The translations under genes were made by a program, and so were the position numbers. From NCBI RefSeq assembly GCF_005844085.1, contig NZ_VCDI01000012.1:1-64000 (forward strand): a DNA stretch of 64,000 nt, read 5' to 3'. The notes under the pieces are model-generated. The model had not been told where the DNA came from. It saw nothing but the letters and a program-made list of their open reading frames with translations, and ran no database searches. This document shows, piece after piece, positions 18,533-27,501 of the stretch. The first letter of the stretch is position 1. Every line of letters starts with the position of its first letter. The DNA is from Lichenicoccus roseus. GTDB lineage: Bacteria > Pseudomonadota > Alphaproteobacteria > Acetobacterales > Acetobacteraceae.

Positions 18533-18914
18533 GGCGTGCTGGAAGGCTAGCGCAGGTTTCTGGCTGCCTTCAAGCAGCGTTGCGCAGCAACGCATATTGC
18601 GTCTGACCCACTTCATTCGCTTCCAGCTCACTCCGGGAGCAGAACCCGCTGCGCGGTGGTTAAGCTGCTCAACCACGACCACGCCCGTCCCTTGGTCAAA
18701 ATTTGTCGTCACAGAAACCGGGTGCACCAGCGACGCTGCGCACCAACACGGATGAGGTCGACCCCCCAACCGTCAATCGTTCGTTGCCCACTCCCACCCC
18801 CTCGAGTCTCGCCGTTTCAAACCGCCTCTGATCGGACGATGATCCAGCCCGAACAGGTGACAAGCCTTGAGACGTGTGCTTTTCCTCCGCCCAATACCGA
18901 GCAGGAACAGTCTC
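18533..18914. other. Intergenic region between divergent relaxase and HU gene; candidate oriT
   Basis: This 382-base gap contains no gene. Close to the relaxase start is a perfect hairpin, GCGTTGC / GCAACGC with a GCA loop (18577-18593), followed by ATATTGCGTCTGACC. A hairpin next to a short G/C-flanked site beside the relaxase gene is the layout of MOBQ/MOBP origins of transfer. No known nic sequence is matched exactly, so the assignment rests on position and structure. Confidence 0.35.
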
Positions 18915-19190
18915 ATGAAGACAGCCGACCTCATCGACCATGTGGCAACCAAGACAGGCTTAAATAAGCCGCTCGCGAAGTCAGTCGTCGAAGCAGTGCT
19001 CGCTGGAATTTCTGACGCCGCTGCAAAGGGCGAAGAGGTTAGTCTCTCAGGATTCAGAAAGTTCAAAGTCAAGGAGATGCCGGCGCGTCAGGGACGAAAT
19101 CCCGCTACAGGTGAGGTCATCGAAATCGCCGCATCTCGTAAGATCGGCTTTGCACCAGCAAAGCAGCTCAAAGACGCCCTCGCCGGCTAA
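18915..19190 (+). CDS. HU-family DNA-binding protein
   Basis: A 91-residue histone-like protein of normal HU length (MKTADLIDHVATKTGL at the start; GRNPATGEVIEI is the DNA-binding arm around residue 60; KQLKDALAG at the end). The ATG at 18915 is chosen since it gives the exact HU start and AGGAAC lies 7 bases before it. HU bends DNA and would compact or help process the plasmid. First gene of a rightward cluster with an AT-hook protein. Confidence 0.93.
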   Translation: MKTADLIDHVATKTGLNKPLAKSVVEAVLAGISDAAAKGEEVSLSGFRKFKVKEMPARQGRNPATGEVIEIAASRKIGFAPAKQLKDALAG

Positions 19191-19222
19191 CCGGCCTCCC
19201 CAACCGTCGAGGATTAAGAATA

Positions 19223-19759
19223 ATGGCACGCACAGCCAAAGCGACACGCGCAACTCAGATGGTCACAACCAAGCGTCCCCCAGGACGCCCTCCCGGGTCG
19301 AAGAACAAGGTCAAGGCGACGGCTCAACCCGAGACGATGTCCGCAAGAAAGACCGCGCCACCAAAGCAGAAGGTCACCGCGCCTAAGCGTAACGCAGCCG
19401 TTTCACGTCCCCCCATGGTCACAAAGGATGAGCTGCGTACCCAGGTGGACAAACTCGAGCGCGCCAACGCAACGCTCCGGACCAAGAACCGGGAAGCCGG
19501 ACGTGTCGCCAAGGAAGCAGCGGCTCGGATCGAGACGTTGGAAGCACAGGTCGCAAACCTCGAGAGAGCAGCGATCCGCAAGGATGCACCGGCTCGCACA
19601 CAGGCAACCCGGAATCAGGAAGTCGCGGCTGAGCCGAAGTCGAAGCGGGCGGCACGCGGTAGAAAGTCCGGCAGCTCTCGCACTCCAGAGCCGATGGAAG
19701 CGGAAGCCGAGAGTGAGCTCGAAAGCCCAGAAGCGCATTCCGGCGAGGACAAAGAGTAA
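19223..19759 (+). CDS. AT-hook, Lys/Ala-rich coiled-coil protein
   Basis: A 178-residue basic protein with an AT-hook core (PPGRPPGSKNK about residues 18-28) for minor-groove binding, a coiled coil (KLERANATLRTKNREAG through LEAQVANLER, about 75-115) and an acidic tail. GAGG is 9 bases before the ATG. It resembles H1-like plasmid or bacterial nucleoid proteins rather than an enzyme. It lies between HU and the hydrolase gene, so a DNA-packaging role is likely but inferred. Confidence 0.75.
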   Translation: MARTAKATRATQMVTTKRPPGRPPGSKNKVKATAQPETMSARKTAPPKQKVTAPKRNAAVSRPPMVTKDELRTQVDKLERANATLRTKNREAGRVAKEAAARIETLEAQVANLERAAIRKDAPARTQATRNQEVAAEPKSKRAARGRKSGSSRTPEPMEAEAESELESPEAHSGEDKE

Positions 19760-19769
19760 TCCCAACTCC

Positions 19770-20444
19770 GTGTCAGTTCAGTCGACCCGTATCGCGCTTG
19801 ATGACCAGCAAAGCGTGTCCGGGCTTCTGCACAAGCCAGCGCAACCCATCGCCTGCTACGTGCTGGCACATGGCGCGGGCGCTGGCATGCAGCACCCGTT
19901 CATGAACTCGGTCGCCGACGGTCTCGCCGACCGTCACGTTGCCACGCTGCGTTACCAGTTCCCGTACATGGAGGCTGGCACAAAGCGGCCAGACCGTCCC
20001 GCGGTGGCCCAGGGAGCTGTCCAGGCTGCCGTAGAAGGCGCGGCAGGGCTGATGCCCGGCATTCCCTTGTTTGCCGGCGGCAAGTCGTTCGGCGGCCGCA
20101 TGACCTCACAGGCGCAGGCAGCGACCCCGTTACCCGGAATCCGTGGCCTGATCTTCCTTGGGTTCCCGCTTCATCCCCAAGGAAAGCCCGCATCGACCCG
20201 CGCGGACCATTTGAGCCACGTCGCAATTCCCATGCTGTTCCTGCAGGGTGGCCGGGACAAATTGGCCAGCCCGCCGCTTCTGACCCAGGTCACGCATGGT
20301 CTGGGCAAGCGGGCGACCCTGATCGTCATCGAGCATGCCGACCATAGTTTCCATGTCCCGGCGCGATCCGGAACAACCGACATGCAGGCGATGACCGTCC
20401 TTCTGGATGCGTTGGCCGCGTGGGTTGGTCGGCTCGCGCAGTAG
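19770..20444 (+). CDS. Alpha/beta hydrolase (Tex30/KANL3-like dienelactone-hydrolase fold)
   Basis: A 224-residue hydrolase. Landmarks are AHGAGAGM (about residue 32-39, oxyanion loop), the nucleophile elbow GGKSFGGRM with the Ser at about 99, QGGRDKLA with the acid residue, and DHSFHV with the catalytic His. The frame is open much further upstream, but the GTG at 19770 is taken as start: it lies 10 bases after the AT-hook stop, follows GAGGACAAAGAG, and homologous sequence begins there. Substrate unknown. Confidence 0.82.
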   Translation: MSVQSTRIALDDQQSVSGLLHKPAQPIACYVLAHGAGAGMQHPFMNSVADGLADRHVATLRYQFPYMEAGTKRPDRPAVAQGAVQAAVEGAAGLMPGIPLFAGGKSFGGRMTSQAQAATPLPGIRGLIFLGFPLHPQGKPASTRADHLSHVAIPMLFLQGGRDKLASPPLLTQVTHGLGKRATLIVIEHADHSFHVPARSGTTDMQAMTVLLDALAAWVGRLAQ

Positions 20445-20595
20445 CGGCGCCTTCGTTTCAGTGTGCAACAGCACTGTCAATTCCACGCAAAAGCTTCCTC
20501 CGCAGCTGTCGTCTGATCTCCGGAGATGATTCAGTCGCCGCATAGCGGGCGGCTGACGACCGGTATCGCGACAGGACACCGGAGGAGATCACGCC

Positions 20596-21105
20596 ATGGC
20601 CCGCACCCTTGCCGAGCGCCTGCGCGCGCATGAGCAGTCCCGCGCCCGGCTCGCCGAGGCCGAGGCCAGGCTGAAGCTCGACGAGCGCAAGCAGCGCACC
20701 CGCCGCCTCGTTGAGGCCGGTGCGCTGGTCGAAAAGACCGGCCTGCTCGCGCTCGATAGCAACGCCCTCTACGGCGCCCTGCTCTCCCTGCGCGATGGCG
20801 CCAGCGACAAAGCGCAGGTCGAGACCTGGGCCGCCCTCGGCGGTCGCGCCTTCGACCGCGAGGCCCGCGCCCGCGACGAGGGCAAGGAGCCGGTGCTGCT
20901 CAGCTTCACCGGGCCGCTGAGCAAGGACGCCACCACCACGCTGCGCCGCGCCGGCTTTCGCTACAGCAAGGTGATGCGGCACTGGGAGGGCCTCGCCCGC
21001 TTCGACGATGCCAGCACCCTTGCCAAGGCGCACGGCGGCAGCGCCCGCCGCGTCGGCGCCACAACCGGGCTTGCGGGCGCATCCAACGCTGCAGCCGCCG
21101 AGTGA
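20596..21105 (+). CDS. traD: Conjugal transfer protein TraD (with C-terminal extension)
   Basis: A 169-residue protein. The N-terminal 70 residues match the small TraD of Ti-type transfer systems (ERLRAHEQSRARLAEAEARL, then KQRTRRLVEAGALVEK and LDSNALYGALLSL). The remaining 90 residues are an extension containing TTTLRRAGFRYSKVMRHWEG, seen in some plasmid versions. GGAGGAG precedes the ATG by 8 bases. The stop overlaps the traG start (GTGA). Confidence 0.82.
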   Translation: MARTLAERLRAHEQSRARLAEAEARLKLDERKQRTRRLVEAGALVEKTGLLALDSNALYGALLSLRDGASDKAQVETWAALGGRAFDREARARDEGKEPVLLSFTGPLSKDATTTLRRAGFRYSKVMRHWEGLARFDDASTLAKAHGGSARRVGATTGLAGASNAAAAE

Positions 21106-23153
21106 TCGACCGCGCCGGCTACGACCTGGTCCGGGTCGGGCTGCGGATCGCCCTGCAGCTCTGGCCACTCTGGCTGTTCTGGTGGGTCTGGGACATCACC
21201 GACGCCGTCTACCGCAACAGCATCCTGCTCGGCTTCGCCCATCTCGGCGGCCTGACCTCGCAGCAGATGAGCTGGAACCAGTACCTGCTCTGGCGCGCCT
21301 GGCCCGTCGCCTCGCTATGCGGCCCCGCTGTGCTGATGCTCGCCGGCATCATCGTCTACCGCACCCGGCTGCTCGGCCGCCTGATGGGGATCGGCGGCAT
21401 CGCCGGCATGGCCATCGCCACGGTGCTCACCGTCCGGCCGGAGGCGCTGCGCCTGACCAGCCTGCTCGGCCAGGGCTACGCCTTCAACGACGTGCTGCGT
21501 GACACCAACGCCTCCTTTCTGGCAGCGGCCCTGTTCGGCACCGGCATGGTGGTGCTGGGCCTGCGCGGCCTGACCCGGCCGTTCCCGGTCGGCCGTCGCG
21601 GTGCACCGCTGCTGCTGCGCGCGCGCTCCGACAATTTCGGCCACGCCGCCTGGCTGTCCATGCGCGACGCGCAGCGCCTGTTCCCTGGTCCGGATCCCAC
21701 CTATGGCGGCATCGTCGTCGGCGAGGCCTACCGGGTCGACGAGGACCGCGTCGCCCGTATCGCCTTCGATCCGGCCAACCGTGGCAGCTGGGGCCGCGGC
21801 GGCACCGCGCCGCTGCTGGTCGACCCGTGCCGCACCGGTCCCACCCACGCCCTCGTGCTGGCCGGCTCCGGCGGGTACAAGACCACCTCGGTCGGCATCC
21901 CCACCCTGCTGACCTGGACCAGCTCCGCCGTCGTGCTCGACCCCTCGCAGGAGATCGGTCCGATGGTGGCGGAGCACCGCCACCGGGCCATGGGGCACAC
22001 CGTCGTCACCCTGGATCCGGCCACCGCCCGCACCACCGGCCTCAACGTGCTGGACTGGATCGACGTTACCTCCCCGCTGGCCGAGAGCCACGTCGCCGCC
22101 GTCGTCGGCTGGATCACCGGCGAGATCCGGCCCGGCACCTCCGGCAGCGGCGAGTTCTTCAAGGGCAGCGGCCAGGATCTGGTCGCCTGTCTGCTCGCCG
22201 ACCTGCTCTGGGACCCGGACCTGCCGATGGAGCGCAAGACGCTGCGCGCCCTGCAGCGCCGCCTGGTCACGCCGGAGGACCAGATGCGCACGCTGCTGGG
22301 CAGCATCCACCAGAACTCCGCCTCCGCGATGGCGCGCGATCTTGCCGGCACCCTCAAGGGCGCCGTGCCCGAGACCTTCTCCGGCATCTACGCCAACGCC
22401 AACCGCGACGCGCGCTGGCTGTCCACCAGCGCCTATGCCGATCTGGTCTCCGGCGGCGCCGAGGGCGCGGGGCCCGCCCTGCGCACCGGCGACCTCGCGC
22501 GCGGCCGCACCACCGTCTTCCTGCAGATCCCGCTCAGCGTGCTGCAGACCACCCCGGCCGTCGGCCGCGTGCTGGTCGGTGCCCTGCTCAACGCCGCCTA
22601 CCAGGCCGACGGACGCGTCCGCGGGCGGATCCTGTTCCTGCTCGATGAGGTGGCGCGGCTCGGCTACATGCAGCTGATCGAGCAGGCCCGCGATGCCGGA
22701 CGCAAATACGGCATCACCCTGCTGCTGCTCTACCAGTCGCTCGGCCAGCTGGTCGCGCAATGGGGCCGCGAGGGCAAGCAGGCCTGGTATGACAGCACCT
22801 CCTGGCGGCTGTTCGCCGCCGTGCAGGATCCGGACACCGCGCGCGAGCTGTCGGCGATGTGCGGCGAGTATGGCGTCGTCGCCACCAGCACCGGCGACAA
22901 CCAGGGCAGCCAGGCCCGCTCCGGCATCGCATCGAGCAGCTCCGGACGCTCGGAGAACCGCTCCGAGCTCAAGCGCGCGCTGATCAAGCCCGACGAGCTG
23001 ATCCAGGATACCCGCGGCGACGAGGCCTTCGTGCTGGTGCGCGGCAGCAAGCCGCTGCGCTGCGGCCGCGCCATCTGGTTCCGCCGGACGGACTGGCTGC
23101 CCCTCGTCGGCGCCAACCGCTTCCACCGCGATGACCAGGATGCAGCCGATTGA
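21102..23153 (+). CDS. traG: Type IV coupling protein TraG (VirD4 family)
   Basis: A 683-residue ATPase that connects the relaxase-DNA complex to the mating channel at the inner membrane. Membrane segments lie near residues 13-33, 66-86, 93-110 and 138-155. Walker A is GSGGYKTT (255-262) and Walker B is [14 protein letters not shown] (about 510-523). It starts with GTG overlapping traD. No mating-pair genes are present in the window, so either they lie outside or the element is mobilised by another system. Confidence 0.95.
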   Translation: MIDRAGYDLVRVGLRIALQLWPLWLFWWVWDITDAVYRNSILLGFAHLGGLTSQQMSWNQYLLWRAWPVASLCGPAVLMLAGIIVYRTRLLGRLMGIGGIAGMAIATVLTVRPEALRLTSLLGQGYAFNDVLRDTNASFLAAALFGTGMVVLGLRGLTRPFPVGRRGAPLLLRARSDNFGHAAWLSMRDAQRLFPGPDPTYGGIVVGEAYRVDEDRVARIAFDPANRGSWGRGGTAPLLVDPCRTGPTHALVLAGSGGYKTTSVGIPTLLTWTSSAVVLDPSQEIGPMVAEHRHRAMGHTVVTLDPATARTTGLNVLDWIDVTSPLAESHVAAVVGWITGEIRPGTSGSGEFFKGSGQDLVACLLADLLWDPDLPMERKTLRALQRRLVTPEDQMRTLLGSIHQNSASAMARDLAGTLKGAVPETFSGIYANANRDARWLSTSAYADLVSGGAEGAGPALRTGDLARGRTTVFLQIPLSVLQTTPAVGRVLVGALLNAAYQADGRVRGRILFLLDEVARLGYMQLIEQARDAGRKYGITLLLLYQSLGQLVAQWGREGKQAWYDSTSWRLFAAVQDPDTARELSAMCGEYGVVATSTGDNQGSQARSGIASSSSGRSENRSELKRALIKPDELIQDTRGDEAFVLVRGSKPLRCGRAIWFRRTDWLPLVGANRFHRDDQDAAD

Positions 23154-24235
23154 CGATGCGATGGCCGCTCTGGCGCATCCTGGGCGGGCTGCTGGGCGCC
23201 TGGTTCGTCCTGGCGCTGCTCAACCAGTATGCCGGCATCCTGTTCCTGCTCTGCACCGCCGTCGCCGGCTGGCGCCTCTGGCTGACAGCTTCTGGCAGAC
23301 TGGAGCAGCAGCCGAACGCCAGCCGGCCACCGGCGCCGCGACAGCGTCAGAATCAGACCTCGCCTGATCCGGCTGGCGTTCCAGTCTCGCGCAATTCGCG
23401 CGCCCTGGATCGCGCCCTGGCGGAACTGGACGGCATGGTCGGCCTCGCCTCCGTCAAGACCGAGGTGCGCAAGCTGATCGACGTGCTCGCCGCCGAACGC
23501 GAGCGCGCCCGGCTTGGCCACAAGGGCGAGCCGCCAACGCTGCACTGCGTGTTCCTGGGCAATCCCGGCACCGGCAAGACCACCGTCGCCCGGCTGATGG
23601 GCGAGATCCTGCACGGGCTCGGCTATCTCAGGCGCGGCCACCTGGTCGAAGCCGATCGCTCGGTCCTGGTCGCAGGCTATGTCGGCCACACCGCGATCCT
23701 GATGCGCGAGACCGTGCAGGCGGCCCTCGACGGCGTGCTGTTCATCGACGAGGCCTACAGCCTGGCACGCACCGGCGGCAGCGGCCCGGACTTTGGCCGC
23801 GAGGCGATCGACACCCTGCTCAAGCTGATGGAGGACCATCGCGGCCGGCTCTGCGTCGTGGTCGCCGGCTACACCGGCGAGATGCGCCGCTTCCTGGACA
23901 GCAATCCCGGCCTGCGCTCGCGCTTTACCCGCACCATCGACTTCGCCGACTACACCGCCCCCGAACTGGCCTCGATCTATCGCCGGCTGGTCGCTGCTTC
24001 CGGGTTCCAGCTGACGCCGGGGGCGGATGATGCGCTGCTGGAGGGCTGCGACACCCTGCTGCGCGCCCGCGCCGAGACCTTCGGCAACGGGCGCGCCATG
24101 CGCACGCTGTGGGAGCGCACCCGCGAGGCGCAGGCCGGCCGGGTGATGCGGCTGCCGGACCGCACCGCCGAGGATCTGGTGACGATCACGGCAGCCGACA
24201 TCGATGCCGCCGCTGCCATGGCGACGACGGCATGA
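23150..24235 (+). CDS. CbxX/CfqX-type AAA+ ATPase with N-terminal membrane anchor
   Basis: A 361-residue protein. Residues 8-45 form one or two membrane segments, followed by a Pro/Gln-rich linker, then an AAA+ domain of the CbxX/CfqX (EccA-like) family: [11 protein letters not shown], Walker [10 protein letters not shown] (137-145), Walker [11 protein letters not shown] (196-205), and sensor/arginine residues in NPGLRSRF. The TTG at 23150 overlaps the traG stop; an ATG two codons later (23156) is also possible. Related ATPases activate Rubisco or work in type VII secretion, but there are no such genes here; its place in the tra operon suggests a transfer-machinery or chaperone role. Confidence 0.85.
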   Translation: MTMRWPLWRILGGLLGAWFVLALLNQYAGILFLLCTAVAGWRLWLTASGRLEQQPNASRPPAPRQRQNQTSPDPAGVPVSRNSRALDRALAELDGMVGLASVKTEVRKLIDVLAAERERARLGHKGEPPTLHCVFLGNPGTGKTTVARLMGEILHGLGYLRRGHLVEADRSVLVAGYVGHTAILMRETVQAALDGVLFIDEAYSLARTGGSGPDFGREAIDTLLKLMEDHRGRLCVVVAGYTGEMRRFLDSNPGLRSRFTRTIDFADYTAPELASIYRRLVAASGFQLTPGADDALLEGCDTLLRARAETFGNGRAMRTLWERTREAQAGRVMRLPDRTAEDLVTITAADIDAAAAMATTA

Positions 24236-24585
24236 TCCGGCTCGCCGAGGCGCAAGCCCTGCTCACTCGTCTGGCGCAGGCTGCACCGCTGGCCTGGCGG
24301 CAGGACAGGCTGTTCCGCAGCGCCGTCATCGGCATGGGCGTCACCCTGGCGGTTTTCCTGCTGCGGCCCGGCGCCTCGCATCAGGATCGGACGCTGCCAC
24401 CTCTGGACGTTTCTCCAGCAACACCGGCCCTGTTGGGTCCGGCCGGAGGAAGCGCTGCGCTTCCGGCGCAGGGCCCCAGCGATCCGGTGCCGAAGATCGC
24501 GCCCGGCCATCCGCTGGGGGACGTCACCGTTGCGCCGACGCTGGACAACGACCGCTTTGGCACCGTCACGCCGGGACACCGATGA
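24232..24585 (+). CDS. Small single-pass membrane protein of the tra operon
   Basis: A 117-residue protein with one membrane segment at about residues 30-46 ([15 protein letters not shown]) and a Pro/Ala-rich periplasmic tail. The ATG at 24232 overlaps the ATPase stop (ATGA) and its own stop overlaps the next start, so it is part of the same transcript. No family recognised; position suggests an envelope component of the transfer apparatus. Confidence 0.7.
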   Translation: MIRLAEAQALLTRLAQAAPLAWRQDRLFRSAVIGMGVTLAVFLLRPGASHQDRTLPPLDVSPATPALLGPAGGSAALPAQGPSDPVPKIAPGHPLGDVTVAPTLDNDRFGTVTPGHR

Positions 24586-25364
24586 CACGCTGCGTCCTCT
24601 TCCTGTCAGCCGCCCTGCTTGCTTTGCCCCTGGCTTCCAGGGCGCAGACGATAGCGGCTACCCCGACCCCGGCCAGCCAAAGCCAGCTCGACCGGATCGA
24701 GAGCAAGCTCGACGCGATCCTGCGACGGCTTGATCAACTCCAGCGACCGCCCCCTGGGGGAGTCCAGAGCCACCCTGTGTCGTCTGGCGCCTCGAGCGCC
24801 TCACCTGTTTCTGGCGAGCCGCCTGCACCGCCCCCGGCCGCCTACAAGCCCGGCGCCCTGGTCGTCGCCCGTCCCGCGCCGAAAGATGCGAACAGCCTGG
24901 CCGAGGTGCCGGCCGATGACGTCGGCGGCTTCGTCTATGCCGGCGGCCCGATCGCTCTTACCGACATCCGCACCCGCGGCGTGCGCTACGCGGGTCCGGT
25001 TGGCGCGGAGATCCAGGGCTGGCTTCGTGCCAGGGAAGCCGGGCGCTACCAGATCGGCACCGACCTCGAGGTCCATTTCAAGACCGGGTTCTACTTCGCG
25101 CCGAGCTGCTTCCTGCAGGCCCGGCTGGAAGGCCGCAGCCTCGACCAGCGCTCCACCCTCATCAGCCATCCTGCTGGCAACGACGCCAACGCCACCCTCG
25201 TCCTGGGCGCCGAGCTGCAGCCCGGCCTCTACCGCCTGCGCGTCTGGATCGCCTGCACCGCCCCGCAAGGTGTGGCCATCACTTCCGAGCTGCTCCTCAA
25301 AGCACCGTCCGAGTTGAACCTGCGGCCTGTCACCGGCAACGACCTGCTGCATCGTGAGGAGTAG
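24582..25364 (+). CDS. Exported protein with coiled coil and beta-rich C-terminal domain
   Basis: A 260-residue protein with a clear signal peptide (FLSAALLALPLASRAQ, cleavage about residue 21). A short coiled coil follows (SQLDRIESKLDAILRRLDQL), then a Pro/Ser-rich linker, then a beta-rich domain (YAGPVGAEIQGWLRAREAGRY through LYRLRVWIACTAP) that could be PA14-like. ATG overlaps the preceding stop. The start and layout resemble pilus-associated or conjugation lipoprotein-like components; exact role unknown. Confidence 0.7.
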   Translation: MTRCVLFLSAALLALPLASRAQTIAATPTPASQSQLDRIESKLDAILRRLDQLQRPPPGGVQSHPVSSGASSASPVSGEPPAPPPAAYKPGALVVARPAPKDANSLAEVPADDVGGFVYAGGPIALTDIRTRGVRYAGPVGAEIQGWLRAREAGRYQIGTDLEVHFKTGFYFAPSCFLQARLEGRSLDQRSTLISHPAGNDANATLVLGAELQPGLYRLRVWIACTAPQGVAITSELLLKAPSELNLRPVTGNDLLHREE

Positions 25365-25522
25365 GTGTCAGCGCAACAGGCTACGGCTGGGAGGCGTGCA
25401 GTCTCTGCGTCTCCTGCTGGATGAGCTGCAGCTCGGGCTGGACATCCAGGACGTGCTGCGGCCTGAACTGATTGCAGATCTGGCGGCTCCCGATGGCTCG
25501 AAAGCCGTAAGCGTCAAGCAGC

Positions 25523-26449
25523 CTACGCGACGGCCTCACCCGTTTCTGTTTGATGCCGGAGTGTGATCCGCCCGTGGATGTAGTCCGCCGCAGCCTGCGC
25601 CTTGGCGGCGGCCGTGAAGATTGCCCGGCTATCGCCGCGCAGCACCTTCAGCCAGCTCTGCACGTAGGCCGCATGATCCGGCCGCGGCGTGACGGCCAGA
25701 CCGAGGTCGGCACACAGGAAGGCCGCACCAAGCTCGGCCACCAGCTCCTCCGCGGCATAGCTCTCGTCACCAAACCGGCTGCCAAGATCCCGCGCACACC
25801 GGCTCGCATGCGCCGTCCAGTGCGTCACCTCATGCGCCAGCACCGCGTAGTACGACAGCGCGTCCGCGAATGCCGCGAACGGCGGCATCTGGATGCAGTC
25901 CTGCACCGGGCGGTAGAACGCCCGGTTGCCGCCATGCCGGACAACCACACCAACCCCGTCGAAGAACAGCTCGGCCCGCTCGATCCGCTGCGTTTCGGGC
26001 AGCAGCACCGGCGCTCCCGGCTCGAAGCCGTCAACCTGGTCCGCGTTGAACACGCTGTAGCCTCGCGCGACGAACCGGCGGCTGCCGGTAGCATCCTCCT
26101 GCTTCTCGGAGCCGGCCTCTGCTCCGGAACGGTCCATCGCCTTCCAGAACACCACGGGACTGGCCTGCTCGCCCTTGCGCACCTGGGCGCCGCGCTCCTG
26201 CCACTGCCGATATGTCCCCCACACCGCACTGCCATACGATCTGGCCTGCCCCGACGCCCACAGCACCACGGTGTTGACGCCTCGGTAGGTTCGTCCTGTC
26301 GCCAGGCTGACCGGTAGCCGCGGTGCCAGCCCATCGGCACCACTGTGCCACGGCATCCGCCACGCGCCGGCCCCGGCCTCGATTGATGCCACGATGCTGT
26401 CCGTGACCCGCTTGTAGATGTCGGCCCGCTCGGTGATCGTCTGGTCCAT
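25523..26449 (-). CDS. ardC: ArdC-type antirestriction protein / zincin metallopeptidase-like
   Basis: A 308-residue protein. The N-terminal ssDNA-binding domain has the ArdC pattern DIYKRVTDSIVASIEAG, PWH, GRTYRGVNTVVLW, GTYRQWQERGAQVRKGE and VVFWK. The C-terminal part is a metallopeptidase-like domain with HEVTHW (His-Glu-x-x-His). ArdC proteins bind incoming single strands and protect plasmids from host restriction. The start at 26449 is chosen over the longer open frame because AGGGGA lies 8 bases before it and the family begins there. Reads towards the tra operon. Confidence 0.9.
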   Translation of the reverse strand: MDQTITERADIYKRVTDSIVASIEAGAGAWRMPWHSGADGLAPRLPVSLATGRTYRGVNTVVLWASGQARSYGSAVWGTYRQWQERGAQVRKGEQASPVVFWKAMDRSGAEAGSEKQEDATGSRRFVARGYSVFNADQVDGFEPGAPVLLPETQRIERAELFFDGVGVVVRHGGNRAFYRPVQDCIQMPPFAAFADALSYYAVLAHEVTHWTAHASRCARDLGSRFGDESYAAEELVAELGAAFLCADLGLAVTPRPDHAAYVQSWLKVLRGDSRAIFTAAAKAQAAADYIHGRITLRHQTETGEAVA

Positions 26450-26994
26450 CTGTCTTCCCCTGGCTGCGAAGCAGCGCCTTCTGGCGCGCTGCTTCCCGGG
26501 GCCGCGCGAGCGGTGGAGATGGACGGGGACAAGCGGCTTCGCAGGGGCCCGGCTGCACGCAGCCAGAGCGCAGCGCCGGCGCAGGAAGCTGGGTGGAAGC
26601 CGCTTGGGGGGAGAGAAGAGGCAACGCCTCTCGGCCCCCGCACCGCCGCGTCCGCGGCGGTATGTGGAGGAAGTGCGATACAATGCAGGGTGCTTGATGA
26701 AAGCTTTCTGCCTCTGCACGCTGACCCACAGTGTCGAGAAGCAATAAACTTAAACCTGGGTCTGCTTGTCAGAGGATCCGCGATGCCGCTCACCGGAAGT
26801 CCTTATCGCTCGACTGCCTGCTCCCAGGCTTCCGGCAGGGCTGCACTACCCCGCCGAGGCGGCACTATTCCTGTGACTGTTCGCCTGGATCCGCCACGCT
26901 GCGACCGGCTGAAGCGGCTTGTCGCAGGGTCACTGTTTTCTACGTCTCGGAGAGAGGCGGCACGTAATAATCCAGTTTATCGCTCGTGCGAGGG
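26450..26994. other. Structured leader of ardC and unassigned sequence
   Basis: A GC-rich, strongly folded region upstream of ardC. Perfect inverted repeats are 26468-26477 with 26486-26495 (10 bases, 8-base loop), 26531-26540 with 26596-26605 (10 bases, spaced), an AGAGGC/GCCTCT hairpin at about 26618-26632, and 26642-26650 with 26653-26661 (9 bases, 2-base loop). Beyond 26700 the sequence is less structured. Apart from the weak frame at 26783 no gene is supported. Confidence 0.5.
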
Positions 26995-27043
26995 CTATTT
27001 GTCCTCTTCGTCCTCTTCATCTTCCTCGAGCCGACATTGGTAA
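26783..27043 (+). CDS. Possible ribbon-helix-helix remnant
   Basis: An 86-residue frame starting at ATG 26783. It includes IPVTVRLDPPRCDRLKRLVAG, close to the start of plasmid RHH regulators (pattern VTVRLDPxRxxRLKRL), but the second helix is not recognisable and the C-terminal serine run is just the antisense of the acidic tail of the next gene. It is probably a decayed regulator or a chance frame. Confidence 0.3.
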   Translation: MPLTGSPYRSTACSQASGRAALPRRGGTIPVTVRLDPPRCDRLKRLVAGSLFSTSRREAARNNPVYRSCEGYLSSSSSSSSSSRHW

Positions 27044-27483
27044 TACTGCTTAGCCATGCTCCACTTACCGCGCTGTAGGTTTAAGCGCGGTTCAGAAATT
27101 GCAGTAGAAATCGCTTCTAAAATATTTAGCACTTGGGCCACATCAGCTTTAAGGCTGCTTGTATCAGCCGACAGAACACCTTGCTTCGTTACCCACTGCG
27201 TTCCAAACCATGAAAATCTATTCCAACGCTCTGATAAATGATCGCGATTGTGAGTTCTGAGTCGCTTGAAAAGCCGGTCGTCACCGCTCCCAGTCTGGCC
27301 AACATATACCAGCTCGTAGTTCGCATATAGGGCGTATATTCCTCGCTGGTCCCGGAAATCTATCTTCCTTGCCGCTCTGCCTTTGCTTGCCGCCCCCAAG
27401 AGCGTTCCGGCAACGCGTGGTTTTCCCCAAAACACTCTGTCGTTGTGCCAATGAAGCCCGTAAGATTTAATCAACCCCAGCAC
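26995..27483 (-). CDS. GIY-YIG nuclease-like protein with acidic tail
   Basis: A 162-residue protein. The GIY-YIG core is visible: GIYALYANYELVYVGQTG (about residues 48-65) with the Tyr-Val-Gly strand, a catalytic-type Arg in RLFKRLRTHNRD, and the metal-binding Glu candidate in NILEAIST (about 121). The last ten residues are nearly all Glu/Asp. It lies 18 bases after the preceding gene in a five-gene leftward operon. Such domains cut DNA near a bound metal; the target here is unknown. Confidence 0.78.
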   Translation of the reverse strand: MLGLIKSYGLHWHNDRVFWGKPRVAGTLLGAASKGRAARKIDFRDQRGIYALYANYELVYVGQTGSGDDRLFKRLRTHNRDHLSERWNRFSWFGTQWVTKQGVLSADTSSLKADVAQVLNILEAISTAISEPRLNLQRGKWSMAKQYYQCRLEEDEEDEEDK

Positions 27484-27501
27484 CTCCTTGGCTATCCAGC
27501 A

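Noticed and set aside
21315-23126. 603-codon open frame antisense to traG
   Set aside because: Low-complexity Gly/Ala/Asp translation opposite a gene with full VirD4 motifs; a composition artefact.
23150-24235. Rubisco activase CbbX
   Set aside because: The AAA+ family fits, but there are no Rubisco genes, and the gene sits inside a conjugation operon with an added membrane anchor.
26995-27043. Serine-run protein on the plus strand
   Set aside because: It is the antisense of the Glu/Asp-rich tail of the GIY-YIG gene.
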